Positions 1-7,813 are shown, counted from the first letter of the stretch. The stretch: 21,114 nucleotides of DNA from an uncultured Ruminococcus sp. (GCA_902783705.1 CACZSA010000057.1:1-21114); one strand, 5' to 3'. Program-made: numbers and translations. The notes: generated from the letters alone by a model not told the origin.

Positions 1-819
1 CTCCCGGTCGTAGTAGCGCGATTCCGGCACGACGTGATTCTTCCCGGGCACATGCATCACGCACGCCCCGACGAGCCGGTCGACGTTCGGGTTCGCCGCG
101 GCCTTCTCCCGGAGCGTGACGGCCCGGCCCGTCTCGTCGGCGATCTCCCGGTAGCGGCGGCAGAGATCGACGTACCCGCATCCGGCGGGGAGGAAATGGA
201 ACGAGACGGTCCGCGCGTACCGCATCCTCCCGAGCGAGGGCAGGTGCCGCGCATAAATCCGCGTCGGACCGCCCGCCGGGTGATCGACCGAATACTTCAT
301 GTCCCACGGGGACTCTGCGACGGCGAGATACCCGCCCTCCGGCGTCACCTCTCCCCACCACGGCATGTACGCGGCAGAGGAGCACATCTGCCCGTCGAAG
401 GGGATGTGCCGCCCGATCTCCTTCGGCCATCCGGACGGGACGAGCTGCCCCTGCATCGTCGGCAGGAGCGCATAGCATCCGTCGCCATCCGCCGTGAGAG
501 GCGCGGGCCACCGGACCTCCTCGATCTCCCGCTCGCCCTCGGAGAGGGGGACGAAGGTGAAGTCCGCGCGGTCCCCGCCGTCATAGACGAGAACCGCGCA
601 TTCAAAGCGCAGCCCGGGCGCGGCGGCAAAATCCCCGTACACCGCGCGCAGTCCTTCACCGAGACCGGAGACAAAGCGGGAGGAGGACGTCTCCCGCGCC
701 TCGTCGAAATACACGGTCTCCCCGTCCCTGAAGAGGATCGACGGGCGGAAGAGGGGATCGGGCGTCCACGCCTTCCCGAAGACCGTGATCGATCCGTTGT
801 CCTGAAGCACAATATCCAT
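1..819 (-). CDS. Probable carbohydrate-active enzyme, N-terminal part (cut by window edge)
   Basis: The reading frame is open from an ATG at 819 to the window edge: 273 residues with no stop, so the C-terminus is missing. The start is set by an AAAGGAA ribosome site 7 bases upstream. The protein starts MDIVLQDNGSITVFGKAW and has no signal peptide, so it is probably cytoplasmic. The first ~200 residues look beta-rich, with many aromatic, Gly and Pro residues, like the sandwich domain in front of some glycoside hydrolase barrels. Near residue 250 the text NPNVDRLVGACVMH resembles the first strand of a TIM barrel. I recall similar layouts in GH101-like or DUF5696-like proteins, but the family is not established here. 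The divergent neighbour is a glycoside hydrolase, which supports a sugar-degradation role by inference. It is certainly a real gene; its function is uncertain. Confidence 0.7.
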   Translation of the reverse strand, partial: MDIVLQDNGSITVFGKAWTPDPLFRPSILFRDGETVYFDEARETSSSRFVSGLGEGLRAVYGDFAAAPGLRFECAVLVYDGGDRADFTFVPLSEGEREIEEVRWPAPLTADGDGCYALLPTMQGQLVPSGWPKEIGRHIPFDGQMCSSAAYMPWWGEVTPEGGYLAVAESPWDMKYSVDHPAGGPTRIYARHLPSLGRMRYARTVSFHFLPAGCGYVDLCRRYREIADETGRAVTLREKAAANPNVDRLVGACVMHVPGKNHVVPESRYYDRE

Positions 820-867
820 GATGAAATTCCTTTCGATGACCCGGCGCGGAATCCGCGCTTTTTCTCC

Positions 868-896
868 ATTATACCAGAGCGCGGAGCCCGGCACAA
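868..896 (-). promoter_or_regulatory. Promoter of the leftward glycosidase-like gene
   Basis: Read on the minus strand, TATAAT (868-873) lies 17 bases downstream of TTGTGC (891-896), a half-match to TTGACA. The expected start of transcription is about 48 bases or less upstream of the ATG at 819. The -10 box is perfect and the -35 box is weak, which would fit a regulated promoter. Confidence 0.6.
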
Positions 897-949
897 GCCC
901 CGGGGCGAAAAAACAGCGCGGATTCCGACGGTTTTTCCGCCCTGCGGGA

Positions 950-978
950 TGGACTTTTCCCGCGCGGGATGCTATAAT
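950..978 (+). promoter_or_regulatory. Promoter of the GH106-like gene
   Basis: TATAAT at 973-978 is preceded at 17 bases by TGGACT (950-955), a 4/6 match to the sigma-A -35 box. It faces away from the promoter at 868-896, so the two sugar-related genes are transcribed divergently from one control region. The coding start at 1016 leaves a leader of about 30 bases. Confidence 0.6.
958..969. promoter_or_regulatory. Perfect 12-bp palindrome in promoter spacer (candidate operator)
   Basis: TCCCGCGCGGGA is its own reverse complement and sits between the -35 and -10 boxes of the rightward promoter. A related half-site, GCGGGATG, occurs just upstream at about 944-951. A repressor bound here would block RNA polymerase. 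That it is an operator is inference; no regulator gene is in the window. Confidence 0.45.
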
Positions 979-1015
979 GAAGAAAAACACAACCCGACAT
1001 CCACAGGAGGACACT

Positions 1016-3601
1016 ATGGCATACAAGAGACTCACGGACGTGCTCGAAGGGCGCGAGGACAACTACATGCTCCCGTTCTACTGGCAGCACGGCGACCACA
1101 CGGCGACCATCCCCGAGGAGGTCGAGCGGATCTACAAGAGCGGCGCGCGGGCGTTCTGCGTCGAATCGCGTCCGCACAAGGACTTTGTCGGCCCGGGCTG
1201 GTGGCGCGACATGGACATCATCCTCGCAGAGGCCGAGCGGCGGGGCATGAAGGTCTGGATCCTCGACGACGACCACTTCCCGACGGGACACGCGGCGGGG
1301 CGGATGAAGGATCACCCCGAGCTGCGCAGCTGGCAGCTTGTCGAGCGTCACGTCGACGTCATGGGACCGCTCGACGACGCCCTGCTCCTCACGATCGAGA
1401 GGACGAACGCGGAGCACGTGCTCCTCGATGTCTATGCCTGCCGCCGCGTCCCGAGCGCGGAGAGCGAGATCCTCGAGGACTGCCTGCCCGAATGCATCCG
1501 GCTGACGGACGGCGTGACGGGGGATTTCGTGCGCATCTCGGTCCCCGCGGGATGCTGGCGCGTGTTCTTCCTCTACAAGACCCGCCGGGGTACGAGCCAT
1601 CCGGACTACGTCGACATGCTGAACGAGGAATCCGTGAAGGTCCTCGTCGACGCGGTGTACGAGAGCCATTATGCGCACTACGCGAGGTATTTCGGAAACA
1701 CCATCGCGGGGTTCTTCTCGGACGAGCCCTCCCTCGGGAATAACTGGTACGGCCCCCATGCGATCGACCGGGGCATGTACGACCACCGCGTCGGGATGCC
1801 GGGGCTCGCGCTTCCGTGGAACGAACGGATCCCGGGAATGATGAAGGAAGCCCTCGGCTATGATCCGATGCCGTATCTCCCCGCGCTCTGGTTCGGCATG
1901 GGCGAGGCGACAGGGGAGGTCCGGCACGCCTACATGGACGCCGTGACGAAGCTCTACCGCGACTGCTTCACGCGGCAGCTCGGCGACTGGTGCGAGGCCC
2001 ACGGCGTGCAGTACATCGGACACATCATCGAGGACATGAACGCCCACGCCCGGACGGGATGCAGCGCGGGGCACTACTTCCGCTCGCTCGACGGTCAGCA
2101 CATGAGCGGCATCGACATCGTGCTCCACCAGATCATGCCCGGCATGAGCGACTACATCCACACCTGCACCGGGTTCGGAAACAACGCCGATCCCGCGTTC
2201 TTCGACTATGTCCTCGCGAAGCTGGCGTCCTCGTTCGCGCACATCGGCACGCAGACCGAGGGGCGGGCGATGTGCGAGGTCTTCGGCGCGTACGGATGGG
2301 CGGAGGGCGGCCCGACGATGAAATGGCTGCTCGACTACCTCCTCGTGCGCGGCGTGAATCACTTCGTGCCGCACGCGTTCTCCCCGGCGTTCCCCGATCC
2401 CGACTGCCCGCCCCACTTCGGCGCGGAGGGGAAGGATCCCCAGTTCGAGGCGTTCTCGAAGCTCATGACCTACGGCAACCGGGCCTCCCATCTGCTGACG
2501 GGCGGCGTGCACCGGGCGGACTGCGCGATCCTCTATCACGCGGACGCCGAATGGATGAACCGGGACGGCGGCGCGATGCTCACGCAGGTCCCTGCGAAGA
2601 CCCTCTATGACGCGCACATCGATTTCGACATCCTCCCCGCCGACTGCTTCACCGATACGAGCGGCAGCCGCGTCTATCACGCCGAAGCGAAGGACGGACG
2701 CCTCGCCGTCGGTCCGCAGACCTATCAGGCCCTGATCGTCCCGGCGGCGGAGATTCTGCCCCGGGCCCTCACGGACGCGCTTGAGAGAATCGAGAAATCC
2801 GGCGTCCCGGTGATCCGGATGCAGCCCGGCACCACGCCCGGGGAGCTGCTCGCCTCCCTCGCCTTCCTCGCGCGGGACGTGCAGATCGACGGCTTCCCGA
2901 AGCTGCGGATCACGCACTACACCGCCGGGGATTCCGAGGTCTATATGTTCGTCAACGAATCGACGGCGGATCCGGTCGACGCGAAGGTTAAGCTCTCGGG
3001 CCTCGAGGGCGTGGAGGCGGGCGCGCTGCTCGATCTCTTGAACGACGAGTGCGCCCGGGTGCCGCTCGCGGACGGCGCGCTCGATCTGCACCTCGCACCG
3101 TATCAGTCCGTGATCGCGGTCTTCGAGCGGGACGGCAGCATCCCCGCGCTCCCGGCGAAGAAGACGTGGATCCCGGCGGGCGAGGCCGACCTCACCTTCA
3201 CGGCGGAGCGCGCGGACTATACCGATCTCGCCGCCTTCGAGCCCTTCGCCGACGGCGTCTCCGCGAAGGATCTCCGCGCCTGCTCGGCTAAGCTCGAGCC
3301 GACGTTCTCCGGGCGGATCCGCTATACCGCGAAATTCACGCACGACGCGGGCTCCCTTGCCATCGATCTCGGAGCGGTCGGGCAGTCCGCGCGGCTCTGG
3401 TGCAACGGCGTCGATCTCGGCGTCCGGGTGTGCCCGCCGTACCGCTACGATCTCACCGCCGCGCTCCGGGACGGGGAGAACACGCTCGTCATCGAGGTGT
3501 CGAACACGCTCGCGAACGCCGTGCGGGACAACTTCTCCGCGTACATGGCGATCCCGGCGTCGGGGCTCGTCGGCCCCATCCGCTGGATGCGGGAGGCCTG
3601 A
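1016..3601 (+). CDS. Glycoside hydrolase, GH106-like (alpha-L-rhamnosidase-type)
   Basis: An 861-residue protein with no signal peptide, so probably cytoplasmic. The start at 1016 (MAYKRLTDVLEG) is chosen because AGGAGG lies 6 bases before it; the frame is open further upstream, but that stretch contains the promoter. The N-terminal half looks like a TIM barrel, with FFSDEPSLGNN around D236/E237 and TEGRAMCEVFGAYGW at residues 414-428. This, with the following MKWLLDYLLVRGVNHFVPHAF, is the kind of block I associate with GH106-like hydrolases. The last ~100 residues form a probable jelly-roll sugar-binding domain ending GLVGPIRW. GH106 enzymes release rhamnose from plant or bacterial polysaccharides; the true substrate here cannot be read from sequence. 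It is divergent from another probable carbohydrate gene. A glycosidase role is fairly sure, the exact family less so. Confidence 0.75.
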   Translation: MAYKRLTDVLEGREDNYMLPFYWQHGDHTATIPEEVERIYKSGARAFCVESRPHKDFVGPGWWRDMDIILAEAERRGMKVWILDDDHFPTGHAAGRMKDHPELRSWQLVERHVDVMGPLDDALLLTIERTNAEHVLLDVYACRRVPSAESEILEDCLPECIRLTDGVTGDFVRISVPAGCWRVFFLYKTRRGTSHPDYVDMLNEESVKVLVDAVYESHYAHYARYFGNTIAGFFSDEPSLGNNWYGPHAIDRGMYDHRVGMPGLALPWNERIPGMMKEALGYDPMPYLPALWFGMGEATGEVRHAYMDAVTKLYRDCFTRQLGDWCEAHGVQYIGHIIEDMNAHARTGCSAGHYFRSLDGQHMSGIDIVLHQIMPGMSDYIHTCTGFGNNADPAFFDYVLAKLASSFAHIGTQTEGRAMCEVFGAYGWAEGGPTMKWLLDYLLVRGVNHFVPHAFSPAFPDPDCPPHFGAEGKDPQFEAFSKLMTYGNRASHLLTGGVHRADCAILYHADAEWMNRDGGAMLTQVPAKTLYDAHIDFDILPADCFTDTSGSRVYHAEAKDGRLAVGPQTYQALIVPAAEILPRALTDALERIEKSGVPVIRMQPGTTPGELLASLAFLARDVQIDGFPKLRITHYTAGDSEVYMFVNESTADPVDAKVKLSGLEGVEAGALLDLLNDECARVPLADGALDLHLAPYQSVIAVFERDGSIPALPAKKTWIPAGEADLTFTAERADYTDLAAFEPFADGVSAKDLRACSAKLEPTFSGRIRYTAKFTHDAGSLAIDLGAVGQSARLWCNGVDLGVRVCPPYRYDLTAALRDGENTLVIEVSNTLANAVRDNFSAYMAIPASGLVGPIRWMREA

Positions 3602-3604
3602 GGA

Positions 3605-3630
3605 CCCGGAATTTTCCATCTTTTTCCGGG
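3605..3630 (+). terminator. Weak hairpin after the GH106-like gene
   Basis: CCCGGAA (3605-3611) pairs perfectly with TTCCGGG (3624-3630) around a 12-base loop, starting 4 bases after the stop codon. It is followed by TTTCGG rather than a clean U-run, so it may be a weak terminator or an RNA-stabilising 3' hairpin. Confidence 0.35.
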
Positions 3631-3680
3631 TTTCGGAGAAAAAATCAGCTCCCGTTCATGCGTGATTCAAATTTGGGGCG

Positions 3681-3686
3681 TATAAT
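3681..3686 (+). promoter_or_regulatory. -10 box of the PBP gene
   Basis: A perfect TATAAT lies 33 bases before the PBP start codon. No good -35 box is present at 16-18 bases upstream, so either the promoter is weak or it needs an activator. The AGAAAGG ribosome site at 3704-3710 lies 9 bases before the ATG. Confidence 0.5.
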
Positions 3687-3719
3687 ACCCCTATCAGCGT
3701 CCAAGAAAGGCAAATCCAA

Positions 3720-6572
3720 ATGAACGACTCCACCGACCGTCGGGTCAACTGGGGCAGGGAAATACTGCACGTACTGGGGATCGTCGGGAAGGTCATTTTC
3801 CGCATCTTCTCGTATTTCCTGAACATCCTGCTCACGATTCTCCTGATCGGTCTGATCACCGGAATCATCGTCGGATCCGTTTTCGCGATCTATATCAATA
3901 ACAACCTCGACCTCGAAATCGATCCGGCGTCCATCGTCACGGTCAACCGGGACTCCGCGACGCGGTTCTACTACATGAACTACGCGACGGAGCAGGACCG
4001 CATCGACCGCATCGGGACGCCCGTCGAGATCGAGGACATGCGCCTCACCGGAAAGGATTCCGCGATCGCCGTCTCCTTCAACCAGATCCCGCTCAACCTC
4101 TACCGCGCGTTCATCTCCATCGAGGACAAGCGGTTTGAGTCCCACAACGGCGTCGACTGGTACCGGACGGCGGGCGCGATCTACTACATGCTCACCGGGC
4201 AGCCGGGCGGCGGCTCCACCATCACCCAGCAGCTCATCAAGAACGTCACGGGCGAGGACGAGGTCACCATCCAGCGCAAGGTCTCCGAGATCTTCCGCGC
4301 CCTGAACCTCGAAAAGGTCAAGAGCAAGGAGGAGATCTTCGAGGCGTACTGCAACATCATCTATCTCGGCAACAACTGCACGGGCGTCGAGGCCGCGTCG
4401 AACTTCTACTTCGGCAAGCACGTCTCCGAGCTCGACCTTGTCGAATGCGCGGCCCTCGCCGCCATCGTCAAGAACCCCTCGCAGTACGAGCCGCTCTACC
4501 ACGACAAGGACTTTGAGGTCACGAAATCCGACGGCACCGTCGTGATGAAGGAGGGCAACGAGTCCCGCCGCTGGTACATCCTCAAGGAAATGATGAAGAA
4601 CGGCTACATCACCGAGGCCGAATGCATCGAGGCGCAGAACACCGAGCTGCGCGTGATCGACCACAGCGCGGACTACGACGAAGAGGTCGTCGAGGAAGGC
4701 ATCACGATCTTCTCGTGGTACATCGAATCCCTCATTACCCAGCTGCAGCAGGACCTCGCGGAGAAGTACAACGTCACCATCCGCGCGGCCTCCCAGATGA
4801 TCTACAACAACGGCTACAAGATCTACATCCCCATGGATCCCTTCGTGCAGGCGACCCTGGAGGACGTTTACTACAACGACAACGAATACTTCCCGTCCAC
4901 CGGCTCCGGTCTCCAGCCGCAGTCTGCGATGGTGATCTGCGATCCCTACACGGGCGACGTCCTCGGCGTGGTCGGCGGACGCGGGAAGAAGATCATCAAC
5001 CGCGGTCTCGACCGTGCCACCGTCGCGACCCGTCCGCCGGGATCCTCGATCAAGCCGCTCTCCGTCTACGGTCCGGCGCTTGACGCGGGGATTATCACCT
5101 ACGGCACCGCGATCGACGACAGCCCCGTCTGGTTCAACACCTACGAGGTCTCGCCCGCGACCGCCACCTCTCCCGCCGTCTACGGCTACACCCCGTACCC
5201 GAGGAACCTGCCGGACATCTACTACGGACTCACGCCGATCCACGACGCGATCCGCCGCTCGGTCAACACCGTGGCGATGAAGGTCCTGCGGCTCTACGGC
5301 GTCGACAATTCCTTCTATTTCATGAAGGAGAAGCTCCACTTCGACAGCCTGATCGACTCCGCCGTCCTCAACGACGGGCGCGTCATCACGGACCGCGGCG
5401 AGGCGGCGCTGGCGCTCGGTCAGCCGAACTACGGCGTCACGCTTCTCGAGATGGTCTCGGGCTATTGCATGTTCCAGAACGACGGCGTCTACAACGAGCC
5501 GAACCTCTATCTGTTCGTCGAGGACTCCGAGGGCAACCGCATCTTCGACTACACCGATGATCCGGAGATCATCATCAGCGCGGAATCGGCCTCCATCATG
5601 ACGATCATGATGCAGGAGGTCATGAACGCGGGTACCGGTATGGCGTGCACCCTGCGCAATACCGTGGACGTTGCGGGCAAGACCGGTACGACCTCGCAGG
5701 ACTTCGACCGCTATTTCGTCGGCTACACGCCGTATTACGTCGGCGGCGTCTGGACGGGCTACGACATGAACCAGTCCCTGTCCGCGTTCACCGAAAATCC
5801 CTCGCTTCTCGTGTGGGACACCGTCATGACCCGCCTGCATCAGCCCTATATCGACGCGGCGGCGAACGGCGGGGAAGCGCTCCGGAAGTTTGAGGTCTCC
5901 CCCGGCGTCATCACGGCGACCTACTGCCGCGACTCCGGGATGCTCTTCGACGACAGCCTCTGCTCCCTCGACCCGCGCTCGTGGAACGGATCCCGCGCCG
6001 AGGTCGGCTACTTCACCCGCGAGACCGTGCCGAAGCAGAAATGCACGACGCACGTGAAGGTCCAGCGGGACGCGTCGACGGGCGGCATCTGCTATCCCGA
6101 ATCGGCGTGCAGCAAGTCGAACTGCTACAGCGTCGCGCTCATCCGCGAGGAAAACCGCAATTTCCCGAAGGAGGTCTATATCGTCGACGCGCAGTACACG
6201 TTCCGGGAGCTGCCGGAATGGACGCCCGCGTCCGCGAACAAGCTCCTTCCGTTCTACGCAAACCTCCTGCAGACGGGGCAGTACGTCGGGACCTCGGTGA
6301 ACTGGGGCACCCGCCCGTACAACTCCTACTGCGTCGAGCACGGCGTCTACAACTTCTGGTCGCCGCCCGAGGAGGAAACCGAAGCGCCGGAGACGGAGGA
6401 ACCCGAAGAAACGGAAGAGGGCGAGGAGAATCCGGACGGGGAAGATGAATCCCCGGATGAGGACGAATGGTTTGAGGACGAGGAACCGGTGAAGACGGAC
6501 GAACCCGCCGAGCCGGACAGCGCCGAAGAGCCCGCCGAGCCGGATGTCCCCGCGGAACCCGCAGAACCGTAA
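3720..6572 (+). CDS. Class A penicillin-binding protein (PBP1A-type transglycosylase/transpeptidase)
   Basis: A 950-residue bifunctional peptidoglycan synthase. A membrane anchor covers about residues 20-60, with the rest outside the cell. The GT51 glycosyltransferase domain shows the catalytic EDKRFESHNGVDW motif (E135), then GGSTITQQLIKN, RKVSEIFRA and the EIFEAYCNIIYLGNN block. The transpeptidase domain has the SxxK motif at S442-K445 (active serine 442), SVN at 514-516 and KTGT at 654-657, so all catalytic motifs are intact. After the transpeptidase domain comes a Cys-containing stretch of about 120 residues. A 70-residue tail (881-950) of almost only Glu, Asp, Pro, Thr and Ala ends in EPAEPD-type repeats. 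The enzyme polymerises lipid II glycan chains and cross-links them, and is a beta-lactam target. It appears to be transcribed alone. I leave the symbol blank because pbpA/ponA naming is ambiguous. Confidence 0.96.
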   Translation: MNDSTDRRVNWGREILHVLGIVGKVIFRIFSYFLNILLTILLIGLITGIIVGSVFAIYINNNLDLEIDPASIVTVNRDSATRFYYMNYATEQDRIDRIGTPVEIEDMRLTGKDSAIAVSFNQIPLNLYRAFISIEDKRFESHNGVDWYRTAGAIYYMLTGQPGGGSTITQQLIKNVTGEDEVTIQRKVSEIFRALNLEKVKSKEEIFEAYCNIIYLGNNCTGVEAASNFYFGKHVSELDLVECAALAAIVKNPSQYEPLYHDKDFEVTKSDGTVVMKEGNESRRWYILKEMMKNGYITEAECIEAQNTELRVIDHSADYDEEVVEEGITIFSWYIESLITQLQQDLAEKYNVTIRAASQMIYNNGYKIYIPMDPFVQATLEDVYYNDNEYFPSTGSGLQPQSAMVICDPYTGDVLGVVGGRGKKIINRGLDRATVATRPPGSSIKPLSVYGPALDAGIITYGTAIDDSPVWFNTYEVSPATATSPAVYGYTPYPRNLPDIYYGLTPIHDAIRRSVNTVAMKVLRLYGVDNSFYFMKEKLHFDSLIDSAVLNDGRVITDRGEAALALGQPNYGVTLLEMVSGYCMFQNDGVYNEPNLYLFVEDSEGNRIFDYTDDPEIIISAESASIMTIMMQEVMNAGTGMACTLRNTVDVAGKTGTTSQDFDRYFVGYTPYYVGGVWTGYDMNQSLSAFTENPSLLVWDTVMTRLHQPYIDAAANGGEALRKFEVSPGVITATYCRDSGMLFDDSLCSLDPRSWNGSRAEVGYFTRETVPKQKCTTHVKVQRDASTGGICYPESACSKSNCYSVALIREENRNFPKEVYIVDAQYTFRELPEWTPASANKLLPFYANLLQTGQYVGTSVNWGTRPYNSYCVEHGVYNFWSPPEEETEAPETEEPEETEEGEENPDGEDESPDEDEWFEDEEPVKTDEPAEPDSAEEPAEPDVPAEPAEP

Positions 6573-6604
6573 AGCCCCGCAAACCGAACTTACGAATAAA
6601 ACCG

Positions 6605-6642
6605 AAAATCACCTCATACAATAACCGTGTGAGGTGATTTTT
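6605..6642 (+). terminator. Hairpin terminator of the PBP gene, overlapping the next ribosome site
   Basis: AAAATCACCTCATAC (6605-6619) pairs with GTGTGAGGTGATTTT (6627-6641): 15 bp with one G-T wobble and a 7-base loop, followed by T. A-rich and T-rich flanks would allow termination on both strands. The right arm contains GAGGTGAT, which is also the ribosome site of the gene starting at 6644, so the folded RNA would hide that site. Confidence 0.65.
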
Positions 6643-6643
6643 C

Positions 6644-7150
6644 ATGCGCAAATGGAAACGCGAACTCGATTTTCTCGGCGCGAACGCGGGCGTGCTCGGG
6701 GCGGCGGCCTTTCTCGCGGCGATGGGCGGCGTGCTCCTCTGGGTGAGCGGCGGGAGCGGATGGTATTTCTATAAAACTGCCGGGCAGTGTGCGCCCTCGG
6801 TCGCGTCCCTCTTCGCCCTCTCGCTCGTTCTGTGCGGCCTCTGCGGAGGGACGGCGGGGATGATCCTCCTCTGGGGAAGGGCGGCGTGTCCGATGCGCTC
6901 GGTCCTCCCGTCTGCCGGATGCACGGCGGGGACGTATCTCTTCCATCTCGGGTGGTATGCCGCCGCGCTCTGCACCCGGCTGACCGTCTTCGGGGGGATC
7001 TTTGCCTGCCTGTCGGTCCTCTGCACCCTCGCCGCCCGGCTGCTGCTGCCGAAATCTCCCCCGCCGCCCTTTGTTTTTACCGCGTCGACGCTCCTGCTGC
7101 TCTGCGCCGGGGGATACTTTATTTATGTAACGTTTGTGCTGATTTTGTGA
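6644..7150 (+). CDS. Small multi-pass membrane protein of unknown function
   Basis: A 168-residue, very hydrophobic protein. About five membrane segments can be read, at roughly residues 15-35, 50-78, 87-108, 112-133 and 142-166, with a basic N-terminus (MRKWKRE) that would stay inside the cell. It has an unusual number of cysteines and aromatic residues. Size, five segments and aromatic content recall the TspO/MBR group, but I do not see a convincing TspO motif, so no function is assigned. The ATG at 6644 lies 6 bases after GAGGTGAT, a ribosome site buried in the hairpin at 6605-6642. No separate promoter is visible, so it may depend on read-through from the PBP gene. Confidence 0.65.
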   Translation: MRKWKRELDFLGANAGVLGAAAFLAAMGGVLLWVSGGSGWYFYKTAGQCAPSVASLFALSLVLCGLCGGTAGMILLWGRAACPMRSVLPSAGCTAGTYLFHLGWYAAALCTRLTVFGGIFACLSVLCTLAARLLLPKSPPPPFVFTASTLLLLCAGGYFIYVTFVLIL

Positions 7151-7179
7151 ATTTACTATAAATTAGTGGGATTTGGTCC

Positions 7180-7208
7180 TTGACATTTCCGTGGTATTGG
7201 GGTATAAT
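7180..7208 (+). promoter_or_regulatory. Perfect sigma-A consensus promoter of the lipoprotein gene
   Basis: TTGACA (7180-7185), a 17-base spacer and TATAAT (7203-7208) match the consensus at every position. The start codon at 7247 leaves a leader of about 30 bases with GGAGG at 7235-7239. High constitutive expression is likely. Confidence 0.9.
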
Positions 7209-7246
7209 GGCATCGTAGCAACTTGACCAAAACTGGAGGTTATGAA

Positions 7247-7720
7247 ATGAAAAACATCAAGTTTCTCGCCCTTGCCATGGCGCTCGTGATGCTGACCTTC
7301 GCGTTCGCTTCCTGCAAGAGCACCCCGAAGCAGACCATTACCGCTACCGTGACGGTCACCGCTCCGGACGATCCGATCGTCCTGAACTACTCCACCACCA
7401 TTGAGTATCCGGAAGGCGAGACCATCACCGTTCTCGACGTTGCCCGCCAGGCGCTCGACGAGATGGAGATCAAGTATGAACTCGACGAAAACAGTGACGG
7501 CGTCGCGCTCGGCTTCGATTCCATCACCACCACCGAAGGCACCGTGTACAAGGTCGGCTACACCGACGCGGCGCAGACCAGCATCGGCATGTGGAGCTAC
7601 ACCGTCAACGACGTGGCTCCGGACTCCGGCAGAGCGGGCACCAACCCGGCGACCGACGGCGCGAAGATCGTCTTCACCTACGAAGTAGCGTCCGTGGAAG
7701 AGCTCAGCAAAACCCCGTAA
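7247..7720 (+). CDS. DUF4430-type lipoprotein
   Basis: A 157-residue protein starting MKNIKFLALAMALVMLTF. The start at 7247 has GGAGG 7 bases upstream; an upstream in-frame ATG at 7223 lacks one. A lipoprotein signal ends in FASC with the lipidated cysteine at residue 23, so the mature protein should sit on the outer face of the membrane. A Thr-rich spacer follows. Residues about 60-150 contain ITVLDVARQAL, then IGMWSYTVNDVAPDSG and GAKIVFTYE. This matches the pattern of DUF4430, the small beta-fold also found at the C-terminus of transcobalamin-like proteins, where it can bind cobalamin-type ligands. A ligand here is unproven. It stands alone between its own promoter and a strong terminator. 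Confidence 0.85.
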   Translation: MKNIKFLALAMALVMLTFAFASCKSTPKQTITATVTVTAPDDPIVLNYSTTIEYPEGETITVLDVARQALDEMEIKYELDENSDGVALGFDSITTTEGTVYKVGYTDAAQTSIGMWSYTVNDVAPDSGRAGTNPATDGAKIVFTYEVASVEELSKTP

Positions 7721-7726
7721 GTACGA

Positions 7727-7755
7727 CTTCCGTAATACGGCTTCCGTTAATGCGG
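7727..7755 (+). repeat. Short imperfect direct repeat after the lipoprotein gene
   Basis: CTTCCGTAATACGG (7727-7740) is followed at once by CTTCCGTTAATGCGG (7741-7755), one base longer and with one substitution. The first copy contains the small palindrome CCGTA-A-TACGG. It lies between the stop codon and the terminator, and its role is unknown. Confidence 0.4.
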
Positions 7756-7780
7756 CTGAAACGCTGTGACAGAGCAAACC

Positions 7781-7813
7781 AAAAGGAGCTTCCCGAAAAG
7801 GAGGCTCCTTTTT
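7781..7813. terminator. Strong bidirectional terminator between convergent genes
   Basis: AAAAGGAGCTTCC (7781-7793) pairs with GGAGGCTCCTTTT (7800-7812) with one G-T wobble around a 6-base loop. T-runs occur on both strands. It ends the lipoprotein transcript rightward and the argF transcript leftward; argF stops at 7830. Confidence 0.88.

Noticed and set aside
818..1015. Upstream extension of the GH106-like gene to 818
   Set aside because: The segment contains both promoters and the palindrome; AGGAGG directly precedes the ATG at 1016.
869..3619. Long open frame on the minus strand across the GH106-like gene (over 900 codons)
   Set aside because: Antisense shadow in GC-rich DNA: low-complexity Arg/Val/Glu/Asp-rich product, no ribosome site, and the opposite strand has clear family motifs.
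3645..6341. Long minus-strand open frame across the PBP gene
   Set aside because: Same pattern of a codon-bias shadow; the plus strand carries the complete catalytic motifs of a class A PBP.
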